A stretch of 64,000 bases of DNA from JAXLQL01 sp046331625 (GCA_046331625.1 JAXLQL010000022.1:62001-126000), one strand, 5' to 3'. Counted from the first letter of the stretch, positions 16,091 through 25,970 are shown. The notes: generated by a model from the sequence alone, not told the origin. Numbers and translations are program-made.

Positions 16091-17776
16091 CTACTCCCCT
16101 CGCGACCGCAGCACCGTAGCCGTCTCCGCCGGCGCATCTGCAATGTCCGCCGTGTGATCGAGCGGCGTGAGTCCGAACCGGTCTTTGTGCTTGCCATCCG
16201 CGCCCAGTTCGAGCAGCGCCCTCACTGTCGCCGCGCGTTGGCTCAATGCCGCCCACGAAAGGGCAGTCATGCCATCGGCATCAGCGGCGTCTACCTTGAC
16301 CCCCGCCCTCGCCAGTAGGCGCACGATTTCCACGTTGTCGAAATTCGCCGCCATCAGCATCGGGGAGTTGGGCATGCCGCCAAGCAGCCGCATCCCCCGC
16401 GACGGATCGGCGCCCCGCGCGAGCAGCAGCCGCACCATCTCCGGATCGTTCGACATCACCGCATGCGCAAGCGCCGAAGCGTCAAACCGCACCTTGCCCG
16501 CCGGCTGCGCCGGGACTCCGGCTGCGAGCAGCATCTCGACCGCCTTCGCGTTCCTGCGATACAGCGACGCGATCATCAGCGCATCGTACCCGGACCGCGC
16601 CGCAACCTTCGCCCTCGCTCCGCGCCGCAGTAGGGTCTCCACCTTCGCCCCATCATGCGCCGCTATCATCAATGCCGTGGTTCCGGCCGGGGTGGCGTCA
16701 CTCGGATTGATCTTCGCTACCTCGTTCACGGTCCCGAGCAGAGCGATCCGCGCCCACTCGAGCTTCGATGCGTCGAAGTCCGGCAGGGGCCGCGGCTTGG
16801 GCGCGCTCTCCACCGTCGGAAGGGCCTCCGCGAGCGCGCGCACCGCCCAGGAGGTGGCGGCGGCCGAAAGAAACTGGTCATGGCCATACGGAAAGCCCGA
16901 CTCGAAATACGGCGGGCTCACCGGCGCTTTCGAATGAATGCGGCTCTTTACGTGCCATGAACCATCGGTGGCCTGATGGTCGAGCAGCCATTGGATGCCA
17001 CTCTTGAACCGGGTATCGTCGGCCGTCCACATCTTCGACTCGCGCAGGGCAGCCAAGCTCTCAGCCGTCGAATAAGGGTCGCTCTCCGCTGACCTCGCCG
17101 TCTGCGACCAACCGCCGTCCTTTCGTTGCAGACCCGCCAGCCGTTCCACCGCGGGCTGCATCTCGGATGCAGATGCACCGGTCCACGCAAGCCCCAACAG
17201 GCGAAAGGCCACGCCTTCGGTATCCGCTGGCTGGGCGGCGAGCAACCACCGCCGCGCGCGATCGACGTACGACCGCGGACTCGGATGATAAAGTCCGACC
17301 GCCCGCGAGGCGATCGCAGTAGCCGTGATCTCCGAGTGACTCTGTGGGGGCCGGGCATCGAACAATGCCCAATGGCCATCGCCGAGTTGGTTGCCGGCGA
17401 TATGCAGCGCGTAGGCTGCGGTTACCAGACTCGGCTTCACGCCCGACGCGTGCGCTCCCATCAACATCGAGCCTTCCGACATCGCCGGATCGATCAGAGC
17501 TTCCACGCGAATGGCCGCATCGAGATCAAGCAGGATCCGGTAGTCTCGCGCTGACGCTAGCTGGGCGGCGGCCTCATCCACCGCGAGACCATGCGCCCGG
17601 GCCGATTCCAGCGCAAGCGCGGGGAGCGTTTGATGGTGGCAGGAGATGCACGGTGTCTTCCACTGCGCGCTCACGCGCTCGAGCAGCGCCACGCTTCTCT
17701 GGGCTGCTCCTTTGATCCGTGCGGAATCGCTCCCCGCAGCCGCAAACGTCAGCAGGAACACAGTGAGAAGCTTCAT
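16091..17776 (-). CDS. Secreted fusion: CxxCH motif, terpenoid-cyclase-like repeats and ankyrin repeats
   Basis: A 561-residue protein with a signal peptide (1-18). A heme-c-type motif CISCH (C43, C46, H47) follows. Residues about 50-330 contain alpha/alpha-toroid repeats of the prenyltransferase/squalene-oxidocyclase type (GLQRKDGGWSQTA, WLLDHQATDGSWHV), without the DxDD motif needed for cyclisation. Residues about 345-555 form five or six ankyrin repeats (GTTALMIAAHDG, GYDALMIASL, DGMTALSWAALSQ, FGLTPLDHTA). It is probably exported and could be a heme-binding or redox scaffold; no enzymatic role can be claimed. It is the first gene of its unit, diverging from the cytochrome c gene at 18032. 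Confidence 0.75.
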   Translation of the reverse strand: MKLLTVFLLTFAAAGSDSARIKGAAQRSVALLERVSAQWKTPCISCHHQTLPALALESARAHGLAVDEAAAQLASARDYRILLDLDAAIRVEALIDPAMSEGSMLMGAHASGVKPSLVTAAYALHIAGNQLGDGHWALFDARPPQSHSEITATAIASRAVGLYHPSPRSYVDRARRWLLAAQPADTEGVAFRLLGLAWTGASASEMQPAVERLAGLQRKDGGWSQTARSAESDPYSTAESLAALRESKMWTADDTRFKSGIQWLLDHQATDGSWHVKSRIHSKAPVSPPYFESGFPYGHDQFLSAAATSWAVRALAEALPTVESAPKPRPLPDFDASKLEWARIALLGTVNEVAKINPSDATPAGTTALMIAAHDGAKVETLLRRGARAKVAARSGYDALMIASLYRRNAKAVEMLLAAGVPAQPAGKVRFDASALAHAVMSNDPEMVRLLLARGADPSRGMRLLGGMPNSPMLMAANFDNVEIVRLLARAGVKVDAADADGMTALSWAALSQRAATVRALLELGADGKHKDRFGLTPLDHTADIADAPAETATVLRSRGE

Positions 17777-18031
17777 GCCTCAGATTGGTACGATCCGGCC
17801 TGTTCTGATGGATTTACCAAACATTTACAAGTCCTACACGACTTCCCTGAGGCCGCCCCGTAAACTCGACCTATACCCAGTCAGTGATAAGAAGCCTCGG
17901 GTGCCTGCCTGACGCGGGCGCTCGCAACAGACGCTAGCCTCGATCCGCAACGCGCCCGGCCAATGCCCAATGCCGGACGCCGCAGTCGATGTGTGTGCAA
18001 ACTCAAACCAATGAAAAGGAGCAACGAAACA

Positions 18032-20302
18032 ATGACGAAGTCGAATCGAATCAGCAGACGATTCGTCGTGGCAAGCGCTGCCGCTGCGCTCGCATGGAGG
18101 GCCTACCTCGGATTGCCTTCCACGCAGGCGCAGGGCATCACGCGCTTTCCCGGCGCAATCTCTTCGCAGCCGCTGGCGCTGAGCGCAGACGGCGGAACGC
18201 TCGTGTCGGTGAATCCCGACAACGACACCATCAGCGTGTTCAACGTGGAAGGCGATCGCAACACTCGTATCGGCGAGATCTCCGTCGGCCAGGAGCCCAA
18301 TGGCGTGGCCGTGTCGCCGGACGGTAAGTGGGCTTACGTTGCCAATACCGTAACCGGATCGGTGAGCGTGGTCTCGATCCACCGCGACGGTCCGCATGCC
18401 GGACGTGTGGTGGCCAACATTCCCGTAGGCACCGAGCCTTATGCGCTCGCGCTCACGCCGAACGGGTCAAAGCTCTACTGCGCCAACGCCCGCTCGAACA
18501 GCATCTCCGTGATCGAGCCCAGCCAATGGCGCGTGGTGCGGACCATCGAGAACGTGGGCCTCGAGCCGCGCGGACTCGCCATCACCAATGACGGCGACGA
18601 AGACGACACCGACGAGACGCTGCTGGTGACGCAGTTCCTCGCGCTGCCGGTTGCCGTGGGCAAGTTCGACGGCGAAGACGACAGCAAGGTGGCGCTGGTC
18701 ACCTCCGTTTCCACCGACAATGACTCGGTGAACGGGACCATCGTGCTCCGTCCGCTGGCTGACTCGGGCTTCCTCGCCGCCGGCGACTCGATCGCCAAGC
18801 AAGCGCCTCCGGCCACGCCCACGCCCGATGACTTCAAGTTCAAGACCGGAGCCTATCCGAACCAGTTGAACAGCATCGTGATCAAAGACCGCTTCGCATT
18901 CGTGCCGAGCACGGGCGCATCTCCGAACGGGCCCACGCGGTTCGACGTGAACACGCAGAGCCTGCTCAGCGCGATCAACATCGGCAGCCGCGCCGACGCG
19001 AACCAGACCATCAACATGCACAAGTTCGTGGCCAACCAGACCGGAACTCCGAAGCTGTTCATCACGCAGCCTTGGGCGATCGCGGCCAAGTATCGCGCCA
19101 ACGAAGCGTTCGTGGTGAGCGCGGCCAGCAACATCGTGGTCAAGCTCCAGATCAACCCGGCGAACGGCGCGGCCACGGTCGCGAACAATCCGGTGGACGC
19201 CACGCGCACGCTGCAGATCCCGGTGGGGCGCAATCCGCGCGGCATCGTCATCAACGCCTCCGACACGCGCGCTTACGTGATGAACTACGTCGGCCGCGAC
19301 GTCTCGATCATCGACCTACGCTCGTCACCGGAGCGCGTGATCGGAGCCATGGTCTCGGCGGACCTGCCCGAGCGCGGCACCAAGGAAGACATGATCCACG
19401 TCGGCAAGGAGCTCTACAACACTTCGGTGGGCACGTTCGATCCGGCGGCCGCGGGCGGCGCACAGATCACCGGCCGCATGTCGAACAACGGCTGGGGCGC
19501 TTGCTCGGCGTGCCATCCGAACGGGCTCAGCGACAACGTGGTGTGGATCTTCGCGTCGGGTCCGCGGCGCACCATTCCGCAGCACACCGACTTCGACATC
19601 ACCGATCCCGGCAACCAGAAGGCTCTCAACTGGTCTGGCATCTTCGATGAAGAAGAAGACTTCGAGCTCAACATCCGCAACGTCTCTGGCGGCCTCGGCC
19701 TGATCGTGGGCGCCGATGGCGTGACGCCCGATCCAAACGTTGCGGCATTCGCTCCGTCGAACGCTGGGCGGAAGCAGTTGAAGGTCCACGGCGTGAACGC
19801 CTGGGATGCCATCAAGGCTTACATCCAATGCGGTATTCGCAGCCCGATCTCGCCGCTGCCGAAGAACGATCCGGACGTGCTCGCGGGCGAGCAGTTGTTC
19901 CGCCAGGCGAATTGCCAGAGCTGCCACGGCGGTCCGCTGTGGACGAGCGGGCGGATCGACTTCACGCCTCCGCCGGCCGGGAGCGCGATCTCGAACACGC
20001 AGTTGATCGGGACACTGAAGAAGGTAGGCACGTTCGATCCGAGCGCGAAGAACGAGGTGCGTGCCAATGCCGCGGCTCCGCTCGGCGCCGACGGATTCGT
20101 TCCGCCGTCGCTGCTCGGGATTTCGGCTTTCCCGCGCACGTTCTTCCACAACGGATCGGCCGACACGCTCGACCAGGTGTTGAACAACACCGAGCATCGC
20201 GCGGCGGGCACTGGGGTGGACCTGCTGGATGACGCCGAGAAGCGGCGGCAGTTGATCAAGTTCGTGTTGTCGATCGACAGCGCTACGCCGCCGATCTTCT
20301 AA
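18032..20302 (+). CDS. Tat-type exported beta-propeller protein with cytochrome c domains
   Basis: A 756-residue exported protein. The N-terminus (NRISRRFVVASAAAALA) resembles a Tat or Sec signal. Residues about 30-480 carry YVTN-like beta-propeller repeats (LALSADGGTLVSVN, VAVSPDGKWAYVAN, LALTPNGSKLYCAN, IVINASDTRAYVMN). The C-terminal part resembles di-heme cytochrome c peroxidase/MauG-type domains, with two CxxCH motifs, CSACH and CQSCH, and a PSLLGISAFPRTFFHNG segment. ATG 18032 is chosen because AAGGAG lies 10 bases upstream; the frame also opens at 17963 and 18011. A terminator follows at 20474. It would be loaded with heme by the ccm products encoded at 52858-59970. Function is presumably periplasmic redox; the substrate is unknown. 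Confidence 0.85.
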   Translation: MTKSNRISRRFVVASAAAALAWRAYLGLPSTQAQGITRFPGAISSQPLALSADGGTLVSVNPDNDTISVFNVEGDRNTRIGEISVGQEPNGVAVSPDGKWAYVANTVTGSVSVVSIHRDGPHAGRVVANIPVGTEPYALALTPNGSKLYCANARSNSISVIEPSQWRVVRTIENVGLEPRGLAITNDGDEDDTDETLLVTQFLALPVAVGKFDGEDDSKVALVTSVSTDNDSVNGTIVLRPLADSGFLAAGDSIAKQAPPATPTPDDFKFKTGAYPNQLNSIVIKDRFAFVPSTGASPNGPTRFDVNTQSLLSAINIGSRADANQTINMHKFVANQTGTPKLFITQPWAIAAKYRANEAFVVSAASNIVVKLQINPANGAATVANNPVDATRTLQIPVGRNPRGIVINASDTRAYVMNYVGRDVSIIDLRSSPERVIGAMVSADLPERGTKEDMIHVGKELYNTSVGTFDPAAAGGAQITGRMSNNGWGACSACHPNGLSDNVVWIFASGPRRTIPQHTDFDITDPGNQKALNWSGIFDEEEDFELNIRNVSGGLGLIVGADGVTPDPNVAAFAPSNAGRKQLKVHGVNAWDAIKAYIQCGIRSPISPLPKNDPDVLAGEQLFRQANCQSCHGGPLWTSGRIDFTPPPAGSAISNTQLIGTLKKVGTFDPSAKNEVRANAAAPLGADGFVPPSLLGISAFPRTFFHNGSADTLDQVLNNTEHRAAGTGVDLLDDAEKRRQLIKFVLSIDSATPPIF

Positions 20303-20334
20303 CGGTTCCCGGGACTGAAGCTGTGACTGGCGCT

Positions 20335-20395
20335 TGCCTTGCCGCGTAGAGCGGGCTTCAGCCAGCGCGGGACTTCAGTCCCGCTTCCGGAGCGC
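20335..20395. repeat. Short palindromic dispersed repeat (REP-like)
   Basis: Contains the unit CGCGTAGAGCGGGCTTCAGC followed by CAGC and the near-perfect palindrome GCGGGACT-tc-AGTCCCGC. The same unit recurs at 44353-44398 and several times in 57935-58433. Confidence 0.75.
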
Positions 20396-20473
20396 GGCGA
20401 TAGCCCCGGCCATCCGTGAGCGATGGTGGCGCCGGAAAAGATCAGCTGAAACATTTCCCTCCGTCGATGTTTT

Positions 20474-20507
20474 GGGGCTCGGACCTCGGTCCGGGCCCCT
20501 TTTTTTT
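20474..20507 (+). terminator. Rho-independent terminator after the beta-propeller cytochrome c gene
   Basis: A GC-rich hairpin, GGGGCTCGGACC with a 2-base loop and GGTCCGGGCCCC as the other arm (20474-20499), is followed by a run of eight T. One T/G mispair interrupts the stem. It lies about 170 bases after the stop at 20302 and just before the convergent gene ending at 20511. Confidence 0.85.
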
Positions 20508-20510
20508 CGT

Positions 20511-20981
20511 TCACTCGAAGACGGAGCGGAATAGGTGCGAGATCGCAGCGAGTTGGAATGGTGGAGGCTTCGAGGGGTCGCCGTCATATTCGATGGTGAC
20601 GGCGTCGCCTTCCACTACTTCGCTCCAGAAGTCGCCGTCACCAAGCGGTCCTTTGCCGGTGTAGGGCTTGTAGGCCGCACTACCCGAGCCTCGGAGCGTG
20701 ATCTTGTGCGATCCGAGATCGGCAGCAGTGAAGTGAAGACGGAGGCCCTTCGCCTCGGCGGACTGGATCCGCAGGCGCCACACTTTGTGGCCGCCCGCAT
20801 CCTTCATCCACTTGCCCTTCTTGAGCGACCCCGGGGGCAGCGTTCGATGCACGCCGATCGCAGCAACGCCCGGTTTGGCGGGCTTCGAACGCTCGGCTTC
20901 AGTGAGCGGCCCAAGGTGGATGGTGGGCGGTTCGCCGGCGAACAGCGAGACCGCCATGAGCGAGAGAAGTGCCGTTCTCAT
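20511..20981 (-). CDS. Small secreted protein homologous to the N-terminal domain of the upstream protease
   Basis: 156 residues with a signal peptide (MRTALLSLMAVSLFAGEPP). It aligns along its length with residues about 50-210 of the adjacent 1271-residue protease: both have a GIHR/GVHR start, WRLxxxSxxAxxxRxHF, a GPYSGAG/KPYTGKG turn, DGEFWS/DGDFWSEVV, VxxEYxxD and an end in I(A/S)HLxxSVxE. This region is a beta-rich, jelly-roll-like module. Its ATG overlaps the protease stop by four bases (20978-20981), so it is co-translated. It may act as a chaperone, inhibitor or surface-binding partner for the protease. The role is inferred from homology and position only. Confidence 0.75.
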   Translation of the reverse strand: MRTALLSLMAVSLFAGEPPTIHLGPLTEAERSKPAKPGVAAIGVHRTLPPGSLKKGKWMKDAGGHKVWRLRIQSAEAKGLRLHFTAADLGSHKITLRGSGSAAYKPYTGKGPLGDGDFWSEVVEGDAVTIEYDGDPSKPPPFQLAAISHLFRSVFE

Positions 20982-23900
20982 TCGATCCTCTCGAAGATCG
21001 GCGCTTTCCCGGCCGCGGGCTTCGCGGCTAGGCGCGAGCGGAAATCGGTCTTCTTCTGGAGATAGCGCGACTGCGTGATACGGCGAGGCTGGTCGGCTTG
21101 CGAGAGGTCGGCGGTCAGGGTGCAAGTCACGGGTGTGTTCAGCGTGAATAGGCCGAGCGAGATGTAGTAGGTCCCGGCACGCGTGCTGTTTACCGTTATC
21201 GATTCCTCGCCGAAGTCGCCCTGTGACGCGAAATCGCGCACCGGCCGTCCGCCGGAATCGAGCGTGATGGGCTGGCCGTAGCGCACATAGAGATCGACGT
21301 CCGCGTTCGACGGCGTTGTGCTCAAGCGCACCTGGAGCCGCTGGCCGGCCGGAACGTCCACTCGGAGCTGGTTCGATTCGATGAGCAGAGATGCCGTGCT
21401 CACCGCCGGCAGCCGCACTTCGGTGGGGACCCCGATCTGGATCGCCCGCCCCACTTGCGCCGACGCGGTGGGCGCGCGATCGAAGGTCGCGGTGACGGTT
21501 CCGCTCACGTCATGCGTCGTTGGATAAAGAACAAAACCAACGTAATATGTTCCTGGCGTCAAGGGCGGATCGGAGTCCCGCGTGATGACGATGTTCTCGT
21601 TGGCGTCGGGGCCCTCGGAGAAGTAGTCGGCGATAATGTCATCGGCGACATCGACGTCGGCGTCTTTGCGAATGTAGAGGTCCACGTCGGCATCGGAGCC
21701 GTTGATAGTGGTGAGCCGCACGGTGAGGTTGGTAGCGCCTTCGGGGACGGTGATGCGGAAGCCGTAGGACCCGGTGAACAGCGTCGGATCGGACACCGCG
21801 GGCAGTGAGTACTTGGCCGGACTGCCCGAGGTCAGGATGGTCGGCTGCGTGGGCTGCGGCGCCGATGCCTCGATGGTTGCGGTGATGGTTCCTTGTACGC
21901 GCACGTTCCGCGTGATGAGCGCGGGGGTGATGAAATAGCTGCCCGCGCGCAGCGCCGGACTGCTCGACGCGTCGATAAGGATGGTCTCGTCGCCGGTATC
22001 GCCCGTGGATTTTTGATCGGCCACCACGGATCCGTTCGAGACGGACGGTGCCTGGCCGAACCGAACGTACAGGTCCAAGTCTGCGTTCGGCGTCGAGGTG
22101 TTCATCTGGATCCGCAGCCGCGTCGCGCCTTGCGGCACTTCGATGCGGAATGGCTGCGCGTTCATCAGAGTCGGTCCGGTCACTGGGTCATAGGAGAATG
22201 ACTGCGCCCTGCCCGAGTTGAGCGTGATCGTGTTGTCGGCGGGGCTCGGACCTCCGCCCGATGGAGGCCCGGGCGTGCCGCCCACGGAACTGGCGGTGAT
22301 GCGTCCGGTGATGGCCACGTTGAGCGTGTTCACCGCGAGCGCGATGTAATAGGTGCCTCCGGTCAACGCGGGCGACGATGACGGTGTGAGCGTCAATGTC
22401 GGGACGCCGTCGAAGAGTGTCGACTTGTAGTCCGCTACCACTCGATTGCTCGCGTCGAGTGTGGGCACGCTTCCGCGGCGCACGTAGAACTCGACATCGG
22501 CGCGCGCGGGCAACTCGAGGCTGACCTCGAAGCGCGTGGCGCCTTGCGGCACGTTGAAGTAGTAGACTTGGTCCCCGCCGTTGAGCAGCTTGGGCGCCGA
22601 GACGGGCTGGATCGTGAACACCGTCGGATTCCCGCTGAGCAGCGGGATTCCCGAGGCCGCGGGTCCGCCTCCTTGCGAGACGGTGGCCGTAAGGGTCGCG
22701 TTCACGCGTATGTTGGTGGTGAAGATCCCGATAGCCACATAGTAAGTTCCGGGGCTGAGAGCCGGGCTCGACCCGGTGGTGATGGTCACCACTTCGTTAC
22801 TCAATGGCGTGGTGGACCCGTAGTCGTAGATCGGCCGGCCACCCGAGATCTCAATGGGATTCCCGCGGCGAACATAGAGGTCGAGGTCGACATTGGCTGT
22901 GGCGCTCTCGAGGCGAAATTCGACGCGGCCCGCTCCCTGCGGAATATCGATTCGGTATTGCTGGGCAACGAGTTGCGGACTGAGCACGGGATCGATGGTA
23001 AACGCGCGTGGCTGTCCGGAGACGAGCGCGATCGCGCCCGAGGGCGGCGCCGGAGCCGCTGTCGAAACGGTGGCCGTGAGGTTGAGGTTAACGGGCTTCC
23101 CGGTGGTGAAAAGCGCGACCGCGATAAAGTAAGTTCCTGCCTGCAAAGGAGGATTCGATCCGGTGGTGATGACGATATTCTCGTTACCCGTGGGCCCGCT
23201 GGATTTGTAATCGGCCACGATGGTTCCGTTCGAAACCGAAGGCGGCGTGTCGCGGCTGACGAACAGATCCACGTCGACCACCGAAGGATCCGCGCCGAGG
23301 TTGATCTCGAGCCGCGTGGCATTTTGCGGCACTACGATGCGGAAGCCGTTGGCGCCTGAATAGAGCGTGGGCTGCGAAACCTCCACCAAGCTGAATTGCG
23401 TAGGCAGTCCCGAAGTGAGCAGTGTGCCGCTGGTGTTGGCTGGCGGAGGAGTGGTTCCGCCGCCGCCTGTGCCGCCGCCGGTGCGGTCTTCGAGATACTG
23501 GCGCACGAGCGGAAACGCCTGCGAGAACTTCCCGTACCAATCCATGGACGGAACCACATCGCACAGCGTCTTGCCGGGCGGCTCCTTCGGACCGCAGCAG
23601 AGCGTCCCCACGAGTTGGCCATTCGGGTTGAAGATCCCCGAACCCGACGAGCCGCCTTCGGTGATCCCGCGGTCCCATTGGATCGAGTAGAACCCGTTCG
23701 GCGCCGCGCCGCGCAGCGCTACGTCGTCAATGCGTGCGCCGAACGAAACGCGGCGGAAATCTCCGCGCGGATGATGCATGCCGGTGACGCTCGTGCCGAC
23801 TCCGACCTCGTCGGCAACCCATCCGGCGAACGTGACGCCTGAGGGAACGTTGGTGAGGCGGATCAACGTGAAGTCGGGGCCCTGGCTGCGCGCGGCCGTC

Positions 23901-24793
23901 GCAAGCAGCGTGGCTCCGAGGGAAGTCTGCAGGCTGTTGAGCGATGGCACGGGTCCATTGCAGCGCGAGGATTGATAGCCCCAGTAAGCCACCACGGAGC
24001 GCGCCTCGGCTGTGGTGCTGATGCAATGGTTGGCCGTGGCGAAATACGGAATGCGGCTCTGCGCGGCGGTGTTGAGCAGTGTGCCCGAGCAAAGATAGGA
24101 TCCGCCATCGGACTCATACGCGATGCGCGCAACCGAGGTCGCACGCGCCGCCCATTCCGGACTGCAACTGATGTCGAGTTCGCACGGCAGCGCGTTCGCT
24201 GTGCGCGGGCTGGCTTCGACCACGGAATCCCACATGTGGGCGATTTCGGCGATCTCGAAGGGCAACTCGGCGGGCGCATCCGCGGCCGGCACGTACTCGA
24301 GCACGACTCGCTGGCCATGCACGGGAGCGGACCAGAACTCGCCATCGTCGAAGATTCCGGCGCCCGAGTAGGGTCCAACGACGTGAGGATCGGCGGGATC
24401 GTCGTTGTGGAGCCAGACCTGGCCATCGCCGACCGAGAACTTCGCGAAGTGCACTCGGACCGCTGTGGCCGCGGGCGAAACCAACGCAAGGCGCCAAGAG
24501 CGCTCGCCCGAACGGGACCACTCCCCATTTGCGAGCGCGGCCGGGTCCACGGCGCGATGGATTCCAGAGGCGGTGAAGCCCTCTTTCGGTTTCAGGCCCG
24601 CGCGCTCATCGAGCGACAGCGGGCGGAGCCAATGTTCGCGGGGCAGATCGAGGCGAGCCCTACGGCTCGGCAGCATTGCGGCACGCATCGACGGCGTGAC
24701 GGCGCTTTTCTCGATGACTGGCGGTGTATAGGAAGGTACGCTTTGCGCGACGGCGGCAACGGTGAATGAAAAGAGCAGGATCGTTTTGGTCAC
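20978..24793 (-). CDS. Secreted trypsin-like serine protease with six PPC domains
   Basis: About 1271 residues. A signal peptide starts at GTG 24793 (MTKTILLFSFTVAAVAQ); the frame also opens at TTG 24838, but that start precedes the signal. An N-terminal beta module (about 50-210) precedes a chymotrypsin-fold domain with His in FATANHCIS, Asp in GPDFTLIRL and Ser in TEGGSSGSGIFN, close to lysyl-endopeptidase-type proteases. After a Gly/Pro linker come six pre-peptidase C-terminal (PPC) domains of about 115-125 residues each, marked by D(L/V)DLYVRxG and GTYY(I/V)A. PPC domains are usually removed or help secretion; six in one protein is a large number. It is coupled to the small homologue at 20511. 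Confidence 0.88.
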   Translation of the reverse strand: MTKTILLFSFTVAAVAQSVPSYTPPVIEKSAVTPSMRAAMLPSRRARLDLPREHWLRPLSLDERAGLKPKEGFTASGIHRAVDPAALANGEWSRSGERSWRLALVSPAATAVRVHFAKFSVGDGQVWLHNDDPADPHVVGPYSGAGIFDDGEFWSAPVHGQRVVLEYVPAADAPAELPFEIAEIAHMWDSVVEASPRTANALPCELDISCSPEWAARATSVARIAYESDGGSYLCSGTLLNTAAQSRIPYFATANHCISTTAEARSVVAYWGYQSSRCNGPVPSLNSLQTSLGATLLATAARSQGPDFTLIRLTNVPSGVTFAGWVADEVGVGTSVTGMHHPRGDFRRVSFGARIDDVALRGAAPNGFYSIQWDRGITEGGSSGSGIFNPNGQLVGTLCCGPKEPPGKTLCDVVPSMDWYGKFSQAFPLVRQYLEDRTGGGTGGGGTTPPPANTSGTLLTSGLPTQFSLVEVSQPTLYSGANGFRIVVPQNATRLEINLGADPSVVDVDLFVSRDTPPSVSNGTIVADYKSSGPTGNENIVITTGSNPPLQAGTYFIAVALFTTGKPVNLNLTATVSTAAPAPPSGAIALVSGQPRAFTIDPVLSPQLVAQQYRIDIPQGAGRVEFRLESATANVDLDLYVRRGNPIEISGGRPIYDYGSTTPLSNEVVTITTGSSPALSPGTYYVAIGIFTTNIRVNATLTATVSQGGGPAASGIPLLSGNPTVFTIQPVSAPKLLNGGDQVYYFNVPQGATRFEVSLELPARADVEFYVRRGSVPTLDASNRVVADYKSTLFDGVPTLTLTPSSSPALTGGTYYIALAVNTLNVAITGRITASSVGGTPGPPSGGGPSPADNTITLNSGRAQSFSYDPVTGPTLMNAQPFRIEVPQGATRLRIQMNTSTPNADLDLYVRFGQAPSVSNGSVVADQKSTGDTGDETILIDASSSPALRAGSYFITPALITRNVRVQGTITATIEASAPQPTQPTILTSGSPAKYSLPAVSDPTLFTGSYGFRITVPEGATNLTVRLTTINGSDADVDLYIRKDADVDVADDIIADYFSEGPDANENIVITRDSDPPLTPGTYYVGFVLYPTTHDVSGTVTATFDRAPTASAQVGRAIQIGVPTEVRLPAVSTASLLIESNQLRVDVPAGQRLQVRLSTTPSNADVDLYVRYGQPITLDSGGRPVRDFASQGDFGEESITVNSTRAGTYYISLGLFTLNTPVTCTLTADLSQADQPRRITQSRYLQKKTDFRSRLAAKPAAGKAPIFERIE

Positions 24794-24913
24794 GATGTTC
24801 TGGGCCTCAGTATGGCAGTTCCTCGCGGGGGTATTCAATTCCCCAAACGGGTCGGCTAGATGGAGTTATCGGCTCCCTGGGCCACGGAGTTGCGCCTCAG
24901 AGATCACGCCGGT

Positions 24914-25042
24914 TCAATAGACTGGGCCTCCGTGCTGTTGCTTGAAGAGCCCGAATGCCTCGGACATGGCCGCGCGGGCATCGGCGAACGGACGCAGCGC
25001 GTCAAAGATGATCGGGAGCGGCCGCTGGTTTGGCGTTGTCAT
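24914..25042 (-). CDS. Hypothetical small protein (42 aa)
   Basis: A short frame from ATG 25042 with an excellent ribosome-binding site (AGGAG seven bases upstream), encoding MTTPNQRPLPIIFDALRPFA and ending in QQHGGPVY. The frame is open further, to ATG 25153, with coding-like third-position GC, but that start lacks a ribosome site. No family is recognised. It follows the 108-residue hypothetical gene on the same strand, so both may belong to one transcript. Confidence 0.4.
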   Translation of the reverse strand: MTTPNQRPLPIIFDALRPFADARAAMSEAFGLFKQQHGGPVY

Positions 25043-25185
25043 GGGGCTCTCCTGCGTGCCGTTGCGCGGCCTGGCGGCGCGGGCCTGCTCGCGCCCGGAA
25101 CCGTGCGGAATGTCATAGAAGATGGTGCGGCCACGCCTTTCGGACTCGGGCATGTAATCGACGGTGAGTGTGCGTGGAATACGGA

Positions 25186-25512
25186 TTAGTCGTGTACTTC
25201 ATTTGTGGGTTGTTGGGGAGTTTGAGATCTCGAGTTAGGTTCGTTTGCGAGAATGTGCAGTTTTGCGCTTCGCCTGCGGCCGGGGGAAGGGTAGGGTGAC
25301 GGGTGAGCCATTGGGGCGGCCGCTGGGTTGAAACGAAACTTGATTTCGAGGGCGGCTCCAAGGGCCTGGTAGAGATCGTCGAAGAACTCGGGGAATTCAT
25401 TGTTTACGGTGGTGGTTTGGTGCAGAGGCTGTGAGTTGCGGCGTTTTGCGACGGTCCGAGAGAGACGGCGGCTGTCGTTGCGGCCGACCCGGAAGTATGG
25501 GAGCGACGACAT
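25186..25512 (-). CDS. Hypothetical protein (108 aa)
   Basis: The start ATG 25512 is preceded by AAAGGAG with a 5-base spacing, a strong ribosome site, which is the main reason for calling it. The N-terminal half includes EFFDDLYQALGAALEIKF, which looks like a folded helical segment; the C-terminal half is Pro/Gln/Asn-rich and low in complexity. The longer open frame reaching 26025 has an Arg/Ser-rich composition and is not believed. No family is recognised. GC is lower at the 3' end than in neighbouring genes. Confidence 0.4.
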   Translation of the reverse strand: MSSLPYFRVGRNDSRRLSRTVAKRRNSQPLHQTTTVNNEFPEFFDDLYQALGAALEIKFRFNPAAAPMAHPSPYPSPGRRRSAKLHILANEPNSRSQTPQQPTNEVHD

Positions 25513-25970
25513 GTTTTCTCCTTTCTGAGCGGCGGTCCACGCGGCTCGTGGCGGGTACGGGAGCGTTCGCGCGGCGGCGTGCTCCTGACTCGATGTTTGC
25601 GGGAAGCAATTGAGGAGGAATGGAGTTGCGACTACGCGGAAATATTTTCCTGACACGTGATCGGGGGGGCAACGCGACGGAGCCGGACGCTGGGATAACC
25701 GGGCGCGCGCAGACCCGTGTGGGCGGACGTTTCGCTGCCGAAACCGTCGTCGACGAACGAAAGGCAGTGGCAGACACCTCTGACTCTCGCGGTTTGGTCG
25801 TGAATGGATCGAGGCATTGCGGACTCGAGTCCGAGTGGCCTGCGGCACACGATGGTTGCCTCCTCTGACGGACTCGGAGCCGGCGGTCGTGATCCAGAAG
25901 AGCGAATCTGGCAGACCTCTTTTTCGCCGTCCGGCACTGCAGCCTCGGCGGCCCAGTCCCGAGCCGGATC
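25513..25970. other. 458-bp stretch with no convincing gene
   Basis: Open frames exist on both strands, but their translations are Arg/Ser/Pro-rich, lack ribosome sites and match nothing I recognise. It presumably carries the promoter of the 25512 gene. Confidence 0.5.

Noticed and set aside
15583..16197. 204-codon minus-strand frame across the second tandem repeat
   Set aside because: Runs through repeat copy 2 in a frame that is not the conserved one and overlaps the ankyrin gene end.
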